Shown: positions 9,089 through 18,268, counted from the stretch's first letter. The stretch: DNA of 64,000 nt from Parvularcula sp. BBD 1991-13 (GCA_001657385.1 LYSZ01000001.1:124001-188000); one strand, 5' to 3'. Notes: generated by a model not told the origin, from the sequence alone. Numbers and translations are program-made.

Positions 9089-10897
9089 ATGTCTGATTTC
9101 GTTACGGCCTCGCTTCGCCTCTGGGCTCTCATATTCACCCTGGCTTGGGCGGCGGCGTGCGCTCCCGAGGCCGCGCCGGGGGATGCGTCCGGGAATGCTT
9201 CTGACAGCGGGCCCAGCGCGGCCGCGGCGGAAGATCCGTGGCCTGAACGCAAGGAAGACGTCGCGCATATTCTCGCCAGGGGCGAACCGCTGGAGCCGAC
9301 GCCCCTCGACCTCAGCGACGAGCGCGAATACCGCTACCTGATCAACCAGCTTCGCATGGCGGGCGTTACGCCTGATTTCGCGCCGCAGTTTTTCAGGATG
9401 ATCGAGGCGGAGCGCGAGCGCCATCAGGACCCTGACTACGTCGCCGCCGCCCATGCCCGCTCCATCGACATGATGACCGCGGATGTGGAGAACGAGGATT
9501 ATCTCGTTCCCGCCGTCAATCTCATGACAAGCGTCGGGAACACCGCTCCGACCTCCAGCGAGGTTGTCACCAGCGGCCTGTCCTCCGTGCGCGGCGGAAC
9601 CCTTGGGACGCACATCACCCTTTCCTTGTACGACGCGAATAACAACCTGATCGCTCAAGGGTCGAAAAGCTCGCCCTCGGGGCAGGGACAATACACCTAC
9701 GCAACGACGTCCGGTTCATCGGACAGCGCCGCGGTGAAATCCTCCATGCTTTATTCCTATGTCGCCAATGACGGCACGTTTCACGCCGGCACGAAACGCG
9801 CGGCGACGGACGACATTTCCGTCACGATCGTCAACACCGCGCCGACCTATACGCGGGCGGGCGTGACCACGGGGAACATCGTGGCGTGCATGAACAGGAA
9901 CAGCGGCCAGAAGTCCGACTGCGATTACTGGCAGCCGCAGCCCCATCAGATCATCCTGCCGGTGCAGGGCTCGATGGATTTCAACAACGCCATCATCAAG
10001 TCCGGCGGCGTCCCGCAAAACGGCAATGTCTATTTCATGCTTGTGCATCCCACCCCGGCCACGGGCGGCGGCTGCGTTTTTCCGGGGCTGACTACGGACC
10101 AGTTTTTTCAGAACGCGACCTATCCGGATGCGAATACCGTTGCCTGGAATTTCAACCCGCAGGATTTCGGCCAGGCGCAGCAATGCATGCCGAGCGGGTC
10201 CAACGCGCTCTTCACCCTGTCCATCGAAGTCACCGTGGACCTGAACGGCGCGCCGACCCCGGTGGTCGGCGCCATCGCGAGTTCCGGCGCGGCGGCGGTC
10301 AACGACAATGTCATGCAGATCCCTGAAATCCAGATTCTCTGGGGCTGCCTGGTCGAAGGCACGATGGTCGAGATGGCGGACGGCGGCTTCAAGCCGGTCG
10401 AGGAAATCGTCGCCCAGCAGGACAGGGTCGTCGCCGACGCCGACGGCGCGACAAGGCTCGTCACCGGAACCGTTCATGGTACGGAGGATTATGTCATCAG
10501 GCTGACGACCAGCGGCGGCAAGACCGTCTCGGTAACGAAGAATCACCCGATGGTCATGGCCGGGTTCCGCATCAAGCTGGCGCGCGAAATCGGCGTCGGC
10601 GACGAGATCCTCACCCGGGACGGGCTGGATACGGTGACGGCGGCGGAACGGCGGGACTATGGCGGCAAGGTCTACAACCTCGTGCTGGAGCAGACGACGG
10701 AGGTTGAGCGCCAGCGGGGCGTTACCCTGTTCGCAGACGGCGTCATGGTCGGCGACAACCATATGCAATCCGTGTTCGAGAAAGAATATCTCAAACGCGC
10801 CGAGACCATTCACGCCAACGCCCCGATCGAATGGCGCGTCGATAACGAAAACATCCTGAACCGTCATGCGGAGCGCGGCGAGTCCAGCGTTTACTGA
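9089..10897 (+). CDS. Putative lipoprotein with C-terminal Hint (intein-like autoprocessing) domain
   Basis: 602 residues. A hydrophobic signal ends in AAAC with Cys24 as the likely lipidated residue, followed by an Ala/Ser-rich linker. Residues about 165-415 are Thr/Ser/Asn-rich and beta-like, with no family I recognise. Residues 420-557 fit a Hint domain: Cys420 starts block A (CLVEGTMVEMADG, then KPVEEI), block B has Thr483 and His486 (SVTKNHP), and block F/G ends in LFADGVMVGDN with Asn557. There is no room for a homing endonuclease. The residue after Asn557 is His, not Cys/Ser/Thr, so cleavage or acyl transfer is more plausible than splicing. A 45-residue tail follows. It is the first gene of a three-gene operon. 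Confidence 0.75.
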   Translation: MSDFVTASLRLWALIFTLAWAAACAPEAAPGDASGNASDSGPSAAAAEDPWPERKEDVAHILARGEPLEPTPLDLSDEREYRYLINQLRMAGVTPDFAPQFFRMIEAERERHQDPDYVAAAHARSIDMMTADVENEDYLVPAVNLMTSVGNTAPTSSEVVTSGLSSVRGGTLGTHITLSLYDANNNLIAQGSKSSPSGQGQYTYATTSGSSDSAAVKSSMLYSYVANDGTFHAGTKRAATDDISVTIVNTAPTYTRAGVTTGNIVACMNRNSGQKSDCDYWQPQPHQIILPVQGSMDFNNAIIKSGGVPQNGNVYFMLVHPTPATGGGCVFPGLTTDQFFQNATYPDANTVAWNFNPQDFGQAQQCMPSGSNALFTLSIEVTVDLNGAPTPVVGAIASSGAAAVNDNVMQIPEIQILWGCLVEGTMVEMADGGFKPVEEIVAQQDRVVADADGATRLVTGTVHGTEDYVIRLTTSGGKTVSVTKNHPMVMAGFRIKLAREIGVGDEILTRDGLDTVTAAERRDYGGKVYNLVLEQTTEVERQRGVTLFADGVMVGDNHMQSVFEKEYLKRAETIHANAPIEWRVDNENILNRHAERGESSVY

Positions 10898-10920
10898 ACG
10901 TCATTCAAGGAAGAGAACTC

Positions 10921-11733
10921 ATGATCAAGCTTAAGACGTTTCCGACCGCGAGGCTGGCTTCCCTGGCCGGCTGCGCCGCGCTCATTCTCGCCGTCAGTCC
11001 CTCATCGGCCCAGAACGGAACCGGTCCCCAGGGGGCGGACGCGACGGACATCAACGGCATCTACGTCTCCACCAACGGCGATGTCGGCGTCGGCACCAAC
11101 GCGCCGACGGCCGATCTGCATGTGCGCGGCGACATGCACACGGAAGGACGTCTGAGCGGGAACGGCTATCAGGGCCGCTATAACGGCGCGCCGCTGTTCA
11201 ACGCCGCCAACACCCTCGGCAATCCGGCGGGGTTCGTGTTCGTGTTCGACGAATTGAATTTCGGCAAGACGCCGCAGGCGATCCAGATCATGAATCCCGA
11301 TGCGAATGTCTACAAGACCTTCGTCATCGGCCACCCGGTCGACGAGGCGCGGTATCTCGTTCATGCGACGCTGGAGGGGCCGGAAGGCGCCGTCTTTTAT
11401 CGCGGCAGCGCGCAACTTGAAAACGGCGAGGCGACGGTCCGTCTGCCGGACTATTTCGAAGCGCTGACCAAGGAGGAGGGGCGCACCATCCAGCTCACCA
11501 ATGTCGGCGGTTTCGATCCGCTGGCGATCAGGCTGACGGATGGGAAACGCATCCGGGACGGCGCGTTCTCCGTCATTTCGCAGAACGTCGCCTCCGCGCA
11601 GCGCTTTGACTGGGAAGTAAAAGCAACGCGTAAGGACAAGCCCGACCTGGAGGTCGAACCGCTGCGAAGCGACATGATCGTGTCCGGGCTCGGGCCGTAC
11701 AAGATCGGCATGAAACGCATGGCCCGCAACTAG
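10921..11733 (+). CDS. Secreted protein with phage tail-fibre-like N-terminal repeat
   Basis: 270 residues. A signal peptide ends at about SSAQ (residues 28-31). The mature N-terminus contains the motif DVGVGTNAPTADLHVRGD, typical of the head region of tail fibres and of proteins with S74 intramolecular chaperones, but no S74 peptidase domain is present. The C-terminal two thirds is a predicted beta-rich domain without a recognised family. It starts 23 bases after the Hint lipoprotein, with a GGAAG Shine-Dalgarno, so the two are very likely co-transcribed. It may be a surface or structural protein, possibly a partner or cargo of the Hint lipoprotein. Confidence 0.6.
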   Translation: MIKLKTFPTARLASLAGCAALILAVSPSSAQNGTGPQGADATDINGIYVSTNGDVGVGTNAPTADLHVRGDMHTEGRLSGNGYQGRYNGAPLFNAANTLGNPAGFVFVFDELNFGKTPQAIQIMNPDANVYKTFVIGHPVDEARYLVHATLEGPEGAVFYRGSAQLENGEATVRLPDYFEALTKEEGRTIQLTNVGGFDPLAIRLTDGKRIRDGAFSVISQNVASAQRFDWEVKATRKDKPDLEVEPLRSDMIVSGLGPYKIGMKRMARN

Positions 11734-11743
11734 GGCGCGCGCG

Positions 11744-14530
11744 ATGACCCCTATGCCCCACAGGTCAGCCATTGTCAGGCCGGCGCTCGCAGCGCTTCTC
11801 CTTGGCTTCATTGCCGTTGCGGGGTGCGCCGTCAACAGGGAGGCCGGGTCCCAGCCCGGTTCTTCGTCCGGTCCCCTGGCCGGCGCAGACGACTTCCGGG
11901 CCGCGCCCGAGGCGCTGGCCGCCGTCGCGGCGGCCCCGCAAATCGGCGCCGCGGCGATGGCCGCGACGGCGGACGACCAGCCCTGGTCGATCACCGTCGC
12001 AAGCTGGAATCTCTTGAATTTCGGCGATCACAAGGCCGGCTTGCCGCCGCCGAGCCAGCGGCCCGCTCTGATGACGCGGATGGCGTCCATCATCAGCATG
12101 TACAACATTGTCGTGCTGCAGGAAGTGCTGAACGGCGGCGCCAGCGTGACCGCCGGTCTCGCGCCCTTCCTGCCGGCCTATACCTGCCTCAACATTTCCG
12201 CGCCCGCCGGCCGGGCGGGAAGGCCCGAGAATTACGCCGTCTGTTACAACAACGACGCCAATCTCGCCTATGGCGGCGCCTTCGACTATCTCGGCAATCC
12301 CTATACGGCGCTTAACGGCGGCGTCCAGACCGCGCAGAATATCTGGATGCGCCCGCCCGCTTATGTACGGTTTCGCTACAGGAAGCCCGACAACACCTAT
12401 TTCGAATTCGACGTCACGACCATTCACACCAAGCCGCAATACAGCGCCGGGGCGCGGCCCCCCGGCACGCCGGCCAACGCGCCGAAAAACGCCAGCGTGC
12501 GCAACGAGCTTCAATCCGCCCAGACCAATCTTCAGGCGACCTATCCCAAGCGCATCCTGATCGGCGATCTGAACGCCGACTGCGTCTATTACCAGCCGCG
12601 GTTTCGCGGTGCGGAATTCAACGCCTGGACCTGGGTGATCGGCGACGGCGTGAAGACCAACACGGCGCAGTCCTCAAGCTGCGCTTATGACCGCATCATC
12701 CTCAATCCCGCCATCATGGCGGACTATCAGGCCAGCGGCGTCTACCGGCTGGGCATCAATCTGAGACTTGACGGTCGCCGCGTGTCCGACCATTACCTCG
12801 TCTGGGCGCGGTTCGGCGGCGTCGTGAAGAAGAAGGCGCGGAAAATTCTGTCCGTGAGCGCCGCTTCGGGCGTGCGCAAGAAGCGCCGGCTCAAGCGAAA
12901 CTCAAGGGTCTATTTGAAAGGGCTGAACCTCGCGCAACCGCAGGCGGGCAAAAGACCCAAGCTTTACATCACGCGTTATGTGAAGACCCGGAATTTCGAC
13001 AGTTTCAACAGCTTTCCGCTGACGGACGTGCGCGGCGCGCCAACCGCTGTCGAGATCACGTCTTCCGGGGATTTCCAGACGCCGGTGGCGTGGACCGCTC
13101 AGGCGGCGGGGCTCTATAACACCGTTCTGGACATGAACGGCGACGGCGTCTTCCGGGCTGCCGACGGCGACGTGGCGAATAGCAATAACGAGGCCGACCT
13201 GATCGTCGTTCCGTCGGGCGAGACCCACAGCCTGCTCGCTTCCCTCGACGACAACGGCAACACGCGCGAGCTTTTCGACGCGGACAGGGCCGAGAACGTC
13301 TACGCCATCGCCCGCGACCTGCCGGCGTCGGCCGATGTCGATCTCTATGTCGTCGCCAGCAAGCTGCTCCCCGCATCCTTCACCAGTTGGGGCGCGATGA
13401 AGGCGGCGGGCACGCTGAACCTGGCTGCCGTCGCCGTGCCCGTTCTGTTTCGCGGCGGCAACCTGATCAGATCCGGCGGCGGCTGGACCGCCCCGGACGC
13501 GCGCGCGGCCGCCGCGCTGGGCGAGGTGGCGCTGTTTCAGACCATTACGTCCGACGACGACGGCGGCCTCTTCGCAAGCGCCTGGTCGACGCCCGGTCTT
13601 CTGTTCAATGGCGGCGTTTACACCGCGCCCCCGCGATCATACGACGTGCCGGACGGCGTGACGCTTCCCGACGTGCCGCCGAACGCCGAGTGGGACATGT
13701 GCGACGACGACGTCGTCAATCAGTATCCGGCGATTGCGCAGGCCTGCCGGGCGCCGTCGCCCGCAGCCGGCGGGCAGACCGCCGACAACGGATCGACCTT
13801 TCCGCATTATTTCGGGGTCAAGTTCAACCTGGTGCTGGACGTTAACCGGAACGGCGTGTTTGACGGGCCGGATCTCGTTGACATTTACGACATCGGCGAC
13901 ATGACGACGTTTTTCGCCGCCGGGAACCGGACGCTCAGCCCCGACGACAACGGGTCTCCCGCCATCGGCGAATACAAGGAATTTCTGGACGCGCACATGA
14001 ATCTGAACGACGAACTGGATTCGAGCAATATCTATACGGATGAAACGCTGTCGGCGTCGTACCGGTATAATTGCTCGACGGTGCTGTCCCGGGATTTCTT
14101 CGACGACCACCTCACGCCGAGCGCCCAGACCGGTTTTCGGGTCCAGAACAACGAGGTCTATGTGGACCAGGTGAACCAGGACAGCGCTTACGCCTATTCG
14201 ACAAACGTCTTTTACAGCAATGTGGACGTCAATCTGGGCGAGGCATGCTGGTCCGCCAGCAACACCGCCTATTATGACGGTTTCCACGCAACGTCGAACA
14301 CGTCGGTGACCGTTATCGCCGAGACGCATCAGGTCAACAACAGCGTCATCGCCGATGCGGGAAGCGACGTCTGCCTGACCGCCGCGGACGGTCTCGTCTT
14401 GAGCGCCACGGCGGCGGGCGCGGCGGGGGGCGCGCTTTTCGGCGGCCCTATCGGCGCGGCTTTCGGCGGCGCCGTCGGCTTTATCGTCGGCGAGGTCGAA
14501 TCACAGTTTGTGAAACCTTCATGCCGCTGA
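11744..14530 (+). CDS. Putative lipoprotein endonuclease/exonuclease/phosphatase (DNase I-fold) with dockerin-like loops and glycine-zipper tail
   Basis: 928 residues. The lipobox VAGC gives Cys28. Residues about 80-355 are a DNase I-like EEP domain with its catalytic set: SWNLLNF, Glu127 (VVLQEV), His228 (TTIHTK), Asp275 and Asn277 (IGDLNAD), CAYDRI, and Asp349-His350 (VSDHYLVW). A basic patch follows (about 360-390). Two EF-hand or dockerin-like loops, DMNGDGVFRAADGD and DVNRNGVFDGPD, suggest calcium binding. The last 45 residues contain a glycine-zipper stretch (AAGAAGGALFGGPIGAAFGG) that could enter a membrane. It starts 10 bases after the previous gene. An extracellular nuclease is the best guess; a phosphodiesterase or lipid phosphatase is possible. 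Confidence 0.75.
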   Translation: MTPMPHRSAIVRPALAALLLGFIAVAGCAVNREAGSQPGSSSGPLAGADDFRAAPEALAAVAAAPQIGAAAMAATADDQPWSITVASWNLLNFGDHKAGLPPPSQRPALMTRMASIISMYNIVVLQEVLNGGASVTAGLAPFLPAYTCLNISAPAGRAGRPENYAVCYNNDANLAYGGAFDYLGNPYTALNGGVQTAQNIWMRPPAYVRFRYRKPDNTYFEFDVTTIHTKPQYSAGARPPGTPANAPKNASVRNELQSAQTNLQATYPKRILIGDLNADCVYYQPRFRGAEFNAWTWVIGDGVKTNTAQSSSCAYDRIILNPAIMADYQASGVYRLGINLRLDGRRVSDHYLVWARFGGVVKKKARKILSVSAASGVRKKRRLKRNSRVYLKGLNLAQPQAGKRPKLYITRYVKTRNFDSFNSFPLTDVRGAPTAVEITSSGDFQTPVAWTAQAAGLYNTVLDMNGDGVFRAADGDVANSNNEADLIVVPSGETHSLLASLDDNGNTRELFDADRAENVYAIARDLPASADVDLYVVASKLLPASFTSWGAMKAAGTLNLAAVAVPVLFRGGNLIRSGGGWTAPDARAAAALGEVALFQTITSDDDGGLFASAWSTPGLLFNGGVYTAPPRSYDVPDGVTLPDVPPNAEWDMCDDDVVNQYPAIAQACRAPSPAAGGQTADNGSTFPHYFGVKFNLVLDVNRNGVFDGPDLVDIYDIGDMTTFFAAGNRTLSPDDNGSPAIGEYKEFLDAHMNLNDELDSSNIYTDETLSASYRYNCSTVLSRDFFDDHLTPSAQTGFRVQNNEVYVDQVNQDSAYAYSTNVFYSNVDVNLGEACWSASNTAYYDGFHATSNTSVTVIAETHQVNNSVIADAGSDVCLTAADGLVLSATAAGAAGGALFGGPIGAAFGGAVGFIVGEVESQFVKPSCR

Positions 14531-14634
14531 GGGGCTTGAGCGGGCGATGCGGCGCGGGCAGGCGTCCATAACGGCGCCGGCGGGCCGACCGGGCGATCCG
14601 GAAGGGGCCCGCAAGCGATTTCGGGGCCGGGGCG

Positions 14635-15954
14635 TTAAAGGGAAACGCCGAACAGCCCCGCGTTTTTCGGAGAAACAATGCCGTCGACCGAGACGCCGTC
14701 CTCGCTCATGGTCTGTTTCTCGATGATTTTCCACGCGGTGCCGTAGCCCAGATCGCCGTCAACGCCCACGCCAAGGGCGCGCTGGAGGCTTTCGACGCTA
14801 TCGCCATAAGATCCGTATCTCAATGTTTTCGGCAGGCTCTGCGGCTGCGCGGCGGCGAGCCTCGCTTCGCGGCCCGTCAGCAGCATATAGAAAAAGGACT
14901 TGCCGTCGTCGGCGGTGGCGGCTTCGAAGCTGTCATTGTCGATCGCGGCGAGGCCGGCGGCGAGGCGAAATGCGTCCCACGCGCCGACGGACCGGCGCGC
15001 CGCCGGGTAATACGCGCCGTCCACGACCTGACATCCGGCGGAGGAGTAGTAAACCGGGGAAGTGCGCTCGTTCAGCACCGCCGCGTGGATGTTGTCCGCC
15101 ACCGGCATCGGGTTGCCGTTGAAATCGAGCGGCGCGGCGAACCAGTGCGTGTGCACGCTGATCCTGAATTCCGCCGTGCCGTCGTCTAGGGTCGTGAACG
15201 CTTTTTCGCGCCGGACCGGCGCGGCCTTCTGCTGTATGAAGGCGCCGGGTTGTTTCGCGCTGACGCTGGAGAAACTCCGGCCGTGCAGACCAACCTTGTA
15301 CTGATGAACGCCCGTCGGCAACAGATTGGCGCCTTCCTCGTTACGGGCCTGTGCGAAAAGATAAATCGCATTCGGCACCGTCGATCCCTCAAATGCGGCG
15401 ACCTTGCCCGCCGCGCGGTCCCAAACACCCAGGACGCAGGAGCGATCGAGGAAATTCGGAACGGTTTCCACCAGCGTCACGCGGTCGCAAAGCGAGCTGG
15501 CGTCGCCGGTGGTCCGGCATCCGCGCAGACCGAACAGGATCCTCGACGAGAAGCCTTCGTGTTTTGGCGCAGCGAAGCGCGCGTCGAACCCGTTTTTTTC
15601 CGCGAGCCGTTCAAGGTGATCCGCGCTCAGATCGAACGGCGTGTCGGAAAAGGGTTCGTCAAGAAACTGGGTGTCCGGATTATCGTCCCGGTCTGCGGCG
15701 TCGAACCATGACCTGATGCGGAACTGTCCGTTTTTCAAGTCGTTCAGGTAAGCCCGGAACTCGGTCCGCGTCAGGTCGAAAGTGGAGCGCTGAAAGGTCG
15801 GCTCCGCGTCGGAAAGAAACAGGGCTTCAAGAAAGTCGTCGCTCAAGGCCCAGTCGTCTTCCGGCGCCGCAAGCGCGGTTTTTGACAGAAATGTGTAAGA
15901 CAGGGCTGCGTGCGCGCATGCGTTCAGGAACCTGCGGCGATTGATCTCGACCAT
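14635..15954 (-). CDS. Tat-exported peptidoglycan-binding protein with YkuD-like His/Cys motif (paralogue of the 18269 gene)
   Basis: 439 residues. The N-terminus has a twin-arginine signal (RRRFLNA at residues 6-12) with cleavage near ALAAP. The C-terminus (about 365-400) is a PG_binding_1-like repeat, LRYGSYGDSVESLQRALGV. The central region shares blocks with the protein at 18269-19624: FGLRGC, a PTGVHQYKVG/PTGLHLYRVG block and FFYMLLTGREARLA. His290 (NIHAA) and Cys308 (SSAGCQVV) are 18 residues apart, like the H...SxGC pair of YkuD L,D-transpeptidases, although the following Arg is missing. I infer a cell-wall enzyme; the fold assignment is uncertain. It converges on the nuclease gene and is divergent from the metallopeptidase. 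Confidence 0.65.
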   Translation of the reverse strand: MVEINRRRFLNACAHAALSYTFLSKTALAAPEDDWALSDDFLEALFLSDAEPTFQRSTFDLTRTEFRAYLNDLKNGQFRIRSWFDAADRDDNPDTQFLDEPFSDTPFDLSADHLERLAEKNGFDARFAAPKHEGFSSRILFGLRGCRTTGDASSLCDRVTLVETVPNFLDRSCVLGVWDRAAGKVAAFEGSTVPNAIYLFAQARNEEGANLLPTGVHQYKVGLHGRSFSSVSAKQPGAFIQQKAAPVRREKAFTTLDDGTAEFRISVHTHWFAAPLDFNGNPMPVADNIHAAVLNERTSPVYYSSAGCQVVDGAYYPAARRSVGAWDAFRLAAGLAAIDNDSFEAATADDGKSFFYMLLTGREARLAAAQPQSLPKTLRYGSYGDSVESLQRALGVGVDGDLGYGTAWKIIEKQTMSEDGVSVDGIVSPKNAGLFGVSL

Positions 15955-16123
15955 GCTCTATCCCCCCCGAGAAATAACGCGCGAGCAATAGCTTGCCGTC
16001 AATAACGCGCCGCCCGAACGGATACGGACGCCGCGCGTCTTTAAGCGTAAACAAAATCCCCGGGCCTTGCCAGCGAAACATGATGGCCATACTATTTTCG
16101 CGCGTCGGGACGGGGGATCATTG

Positions 16124-17041
16124 ATGCGGGGGCTTTCCAGGAGAACGCTGGTCACTTCATGCGCATGCGCTGCGGCGTCATGCGTCGCCGGCCCGTTTTT
16201 CCCGGCGGGGGGCGCGCGGGCGCAATCGATTCAGTTCGAGGACGGATGTCGCGAATTCGACCTGGCCTCGATGAACGCCGCCACCGTGAGCATGGAGCTT
16301 GACGAGGAAGCCAGCGCGGCGTTCGGCATCGGGCCGCAGCCGGCGCGGGTCGTGTCCATGGTCGAATATCTGAATGCGATGCGGAACCGGCCCGGCAACT
16401 GGGACAAGGTCGCCGAACAGATCGCCGGAGACATCAGAAGCGTTCTCGACTTTTACGGTTTCGGCCTGTCGGACATCGCTTTCGGCGTCCTGACCGGCGG
16501 CGCCACGCTGCAAACGCGCATGTACGTCACCAATAATCAGGGCGTGCTGGGAGAGTTGAAAGCAGCCTCTCCCATCTGGACGGAGGCGAAATACGCGGTT
16601 GTCATCGCTGAACGGCTGTTGCCGCAGGACGTCAGGTCGCCCGATGCGAATGTCGACCAGTTTTCCGCTTACGTGGCCCACGAGATCGGGCACGCCTATA
16701 TCGAAGAGAAGCAACTCGGCGTTTATTTCACGCAGGACGCGTCAGGACTGGGCCGGGTGCTGAACGCGCTCGGACATGAGCTGCATGCGGATTATCTGGC
16801 CGCATCGTTTCTTTATCGGCTTGATTCCGATTGCGTCAAGCTCCGCGACCTCGCCGACAACTTTTTCCGTCTCGGCGAGGTGCAGATTTCCAGCGCGACG
16901 CATCCTCTTCAGGCGGAACGGTTTACGATCGTGATGGACGCGATCTCCAACGCGGAAGTCACCGCGCTGGCCAATAAAGTGGTTTCACGAGGGCGCAACG
17001 CCGCCATCAACATGCTGGAGGCGCGGATTCCGCCGGCCTAG
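16124..17041 (+). CDS. Tat-exported putative zinc metallopeptidase
   Basis: 305 residues from the ATG at 16124. The signal SRRTLVTS at about residues 5-12, followed by a hydrophobic, Cys-containing segment and AGGARAQ, looks like a Tat peptide. The zincin motif HEIGH is at residues 186-190, with a downstream HELHAD (218-223) that may give the third ligand. The rest matches no family that I recognise; the arrangement recalls M48-like or small gluzincin peptidases. It is divergent from the YkuD-like protein (170 bp between starts) and lies 120 bases before the collagen-like gene. Likely periplasmic or extracellular. Confidence 0.65.
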   Translation: MRGLSRRTLVTSCACAAASCVAGPFFPAGGARAQSIQFEDGCREFDLASMNAATVSMELDEEASAAFGIGPQPARVVSMVEYLNAMRNRPGNWDKVAEQIAGDIRSVLDFYGFGLSDIAFGVLTGGATLQTRMYVTNNQGVLGELKAASPIWTEAKYAVVIAERLLPQDVRSPDANVDQFSAYVAHEIGHAYIEEKQLGVYFTQDASGLGRVLNALGHELHADYLAASFLYRLDSDCVKLRDLADNFFRLGEVQISSATHPLQAERFTIVMDAISNAEVTALANKVVSRGRNAAINMLEARIPPA

Positions 17042-17161
17042 GGCGTTGAGTTGGCGGCGCGGCGCGCAACCATGCGGGAACGCGCCGCTGTAACGGGCCG
17101 CTATCGGTGGGGCGACGATAGGGGCTGCCGGCAACCGGCCCGCCATGACGAGGGGAGTGCG

Positions 17162-18187
17162 ATGAGACCGGCGAGGATGAAACTGGCGATGACAGGCAGA
17201 ACGGCGCTGCGCGTCGCGGGTCTGGTCTTTGCGCTTGCGGGCGCGCCCCTGCATGCGCAACAGGCGCCGGCGAACACGCTCGAAGGAACGATCGTCATCG
17301 AGGGGCCGACGCAAGACCGGGTCAAGGGCGATTTGCGCGTGGCGGACGACGCTGTGATCGTCACCAACGGCAACGATTATTCGCTCGTGGTTTCCGGCGA
17401 CCTGATCATCGACGGACGCCTGCGTTTTCTGTCCTTCGCGTCGCCCGGCGAGGCGCACGCCGTTCCGCCGGCGCGGCGCGGCGCGCGCGGGCGGGACGGG
17501 CGCGGTTACGATCCGGGTCCGTACAGCGAGGGCTTGTGCGCCGCCTGCCGCGGCCGTCACGGGGAAGACGGCGAACGCGGCGCCGCCGGCGCCGCTGGCG
17601 CTCCGGGGCGCGCGGCGGGGCAGATCGAGATCGTGGTTTTCGGCGACGCGGTCGGAAAAATCAGTTTCCGGAACTTCGGCGAAGACGGTCAGAGCGGCGG
17701 ACGCGGCGGGGACGGCGGCGATGGCGGCGACGGCGAGCAGGGCGGGCGCGGCTACGCCATGATGAGCTACCTTGAAACCTCGTCGCGCGCGCGGACGACC
17801 GTCGACGATTGTATCGAGTATCCAGGCGACGGCGGCAATGCGGGACGCGGCGGCGCGGGCGGCGTTGGCGGCGCCGGCGGCGTCGGGGGAGACGGCGGCG
17901 ACGTCTTCGTGACCATCGACGGCGACCGGTCGCGGTTCGACGTCGTCGAGCTTGAACTGGACGGCGGCGCGGGCGGCGTTGGCGGTCGGTCCGGCGCGCG
18001 CGGGCGCGACGGCCTGCCGGGTTTCGGCGGGCGCGGTCTTGGCGGTTGTCCGCACCGCATCACGCAGGCGGCGGGCCTTCCCGCGCCGGCGCGCGCGCGC
18101 GAGGAAACGGCGGCGGCCGGCGCTGTGGGGGAAGATGGCGCCGCGGGCCGGTTCGTTGACGGGGCCGAACTGGCGCTGACGCGTTAA
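17162..18187 (+). CDS. Secreted glycine-rich, collagen-like protein
   Basis: 341 residues from the ATG at 17162, behind a GAGGGGAG Shine-Dalgarno. The signal peptide ends near PLHAQ. A short N-terminal domain (about 35-95) contains TIVIEGPTQDRV and DLIIDGRLRF segments like those of beta-helix surface proteins. Three glycine-rich blocks follow, with Gly-X-Y-like runs such as GEDGERGAAGAAGAPG and GGRGGDGGDGGDGEQGG, interrupted by non-repetitive stretches. Five cysteines (CAAC, DDC, GGC) could form disulphides. Probably a surface-exposed structural protein; no enzyme motif seen. Strong GC bias in the repeats means the reading frame rests mainly on the signal peptide and the Shine-Dalgarno. Confidence 0.65.
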   Translation: MRPARMKLAMTGRTALRVAGLVFALAGAPLHAQQAPANTLEGTIVIEGPTQDRVKGDLRVADDAVIVTNGNDYSLVVSGDLIIDGRLRFLSFASPGEAHAVPPARRGARGRDGRGYDPGPYSEGLCAACRGRHGEDGERGAAGAAGAPGRAAGQIEIVVFGDAVGKISFRNFGEDGQSGGRGGDGGDGGDGEQGGRGYAMMSYLETSSRARTTVDDCIEYPGDGGNAGRGGAGGVGGAGGVGGDGGDVFVTIDGDRSRFDVVELELDGGAGGVGGRSGARGRDGLPGFGGRGLGGCPHRITQAAGLPAPARAREETAAAGAVGEDGAAGRFVDGAELALTR

Positions 18188-18268
18188 GGGGGCCTTGCCG
18201 CGGCGCGCGCCGCCGGGTGCGATCGAACAAGCCGGCAAACGAGTTGGCGAACAGGCTGGGAGCTTGCA

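Noticed and set aside
10346-10759. A complete intein in the lipoprotein
   Set aside because: There is no endonuclease insert, and the residue after the final Asn is His rather than Cys, Ser or Thr, so splicing is unlikely. Called a Hint domain instead.
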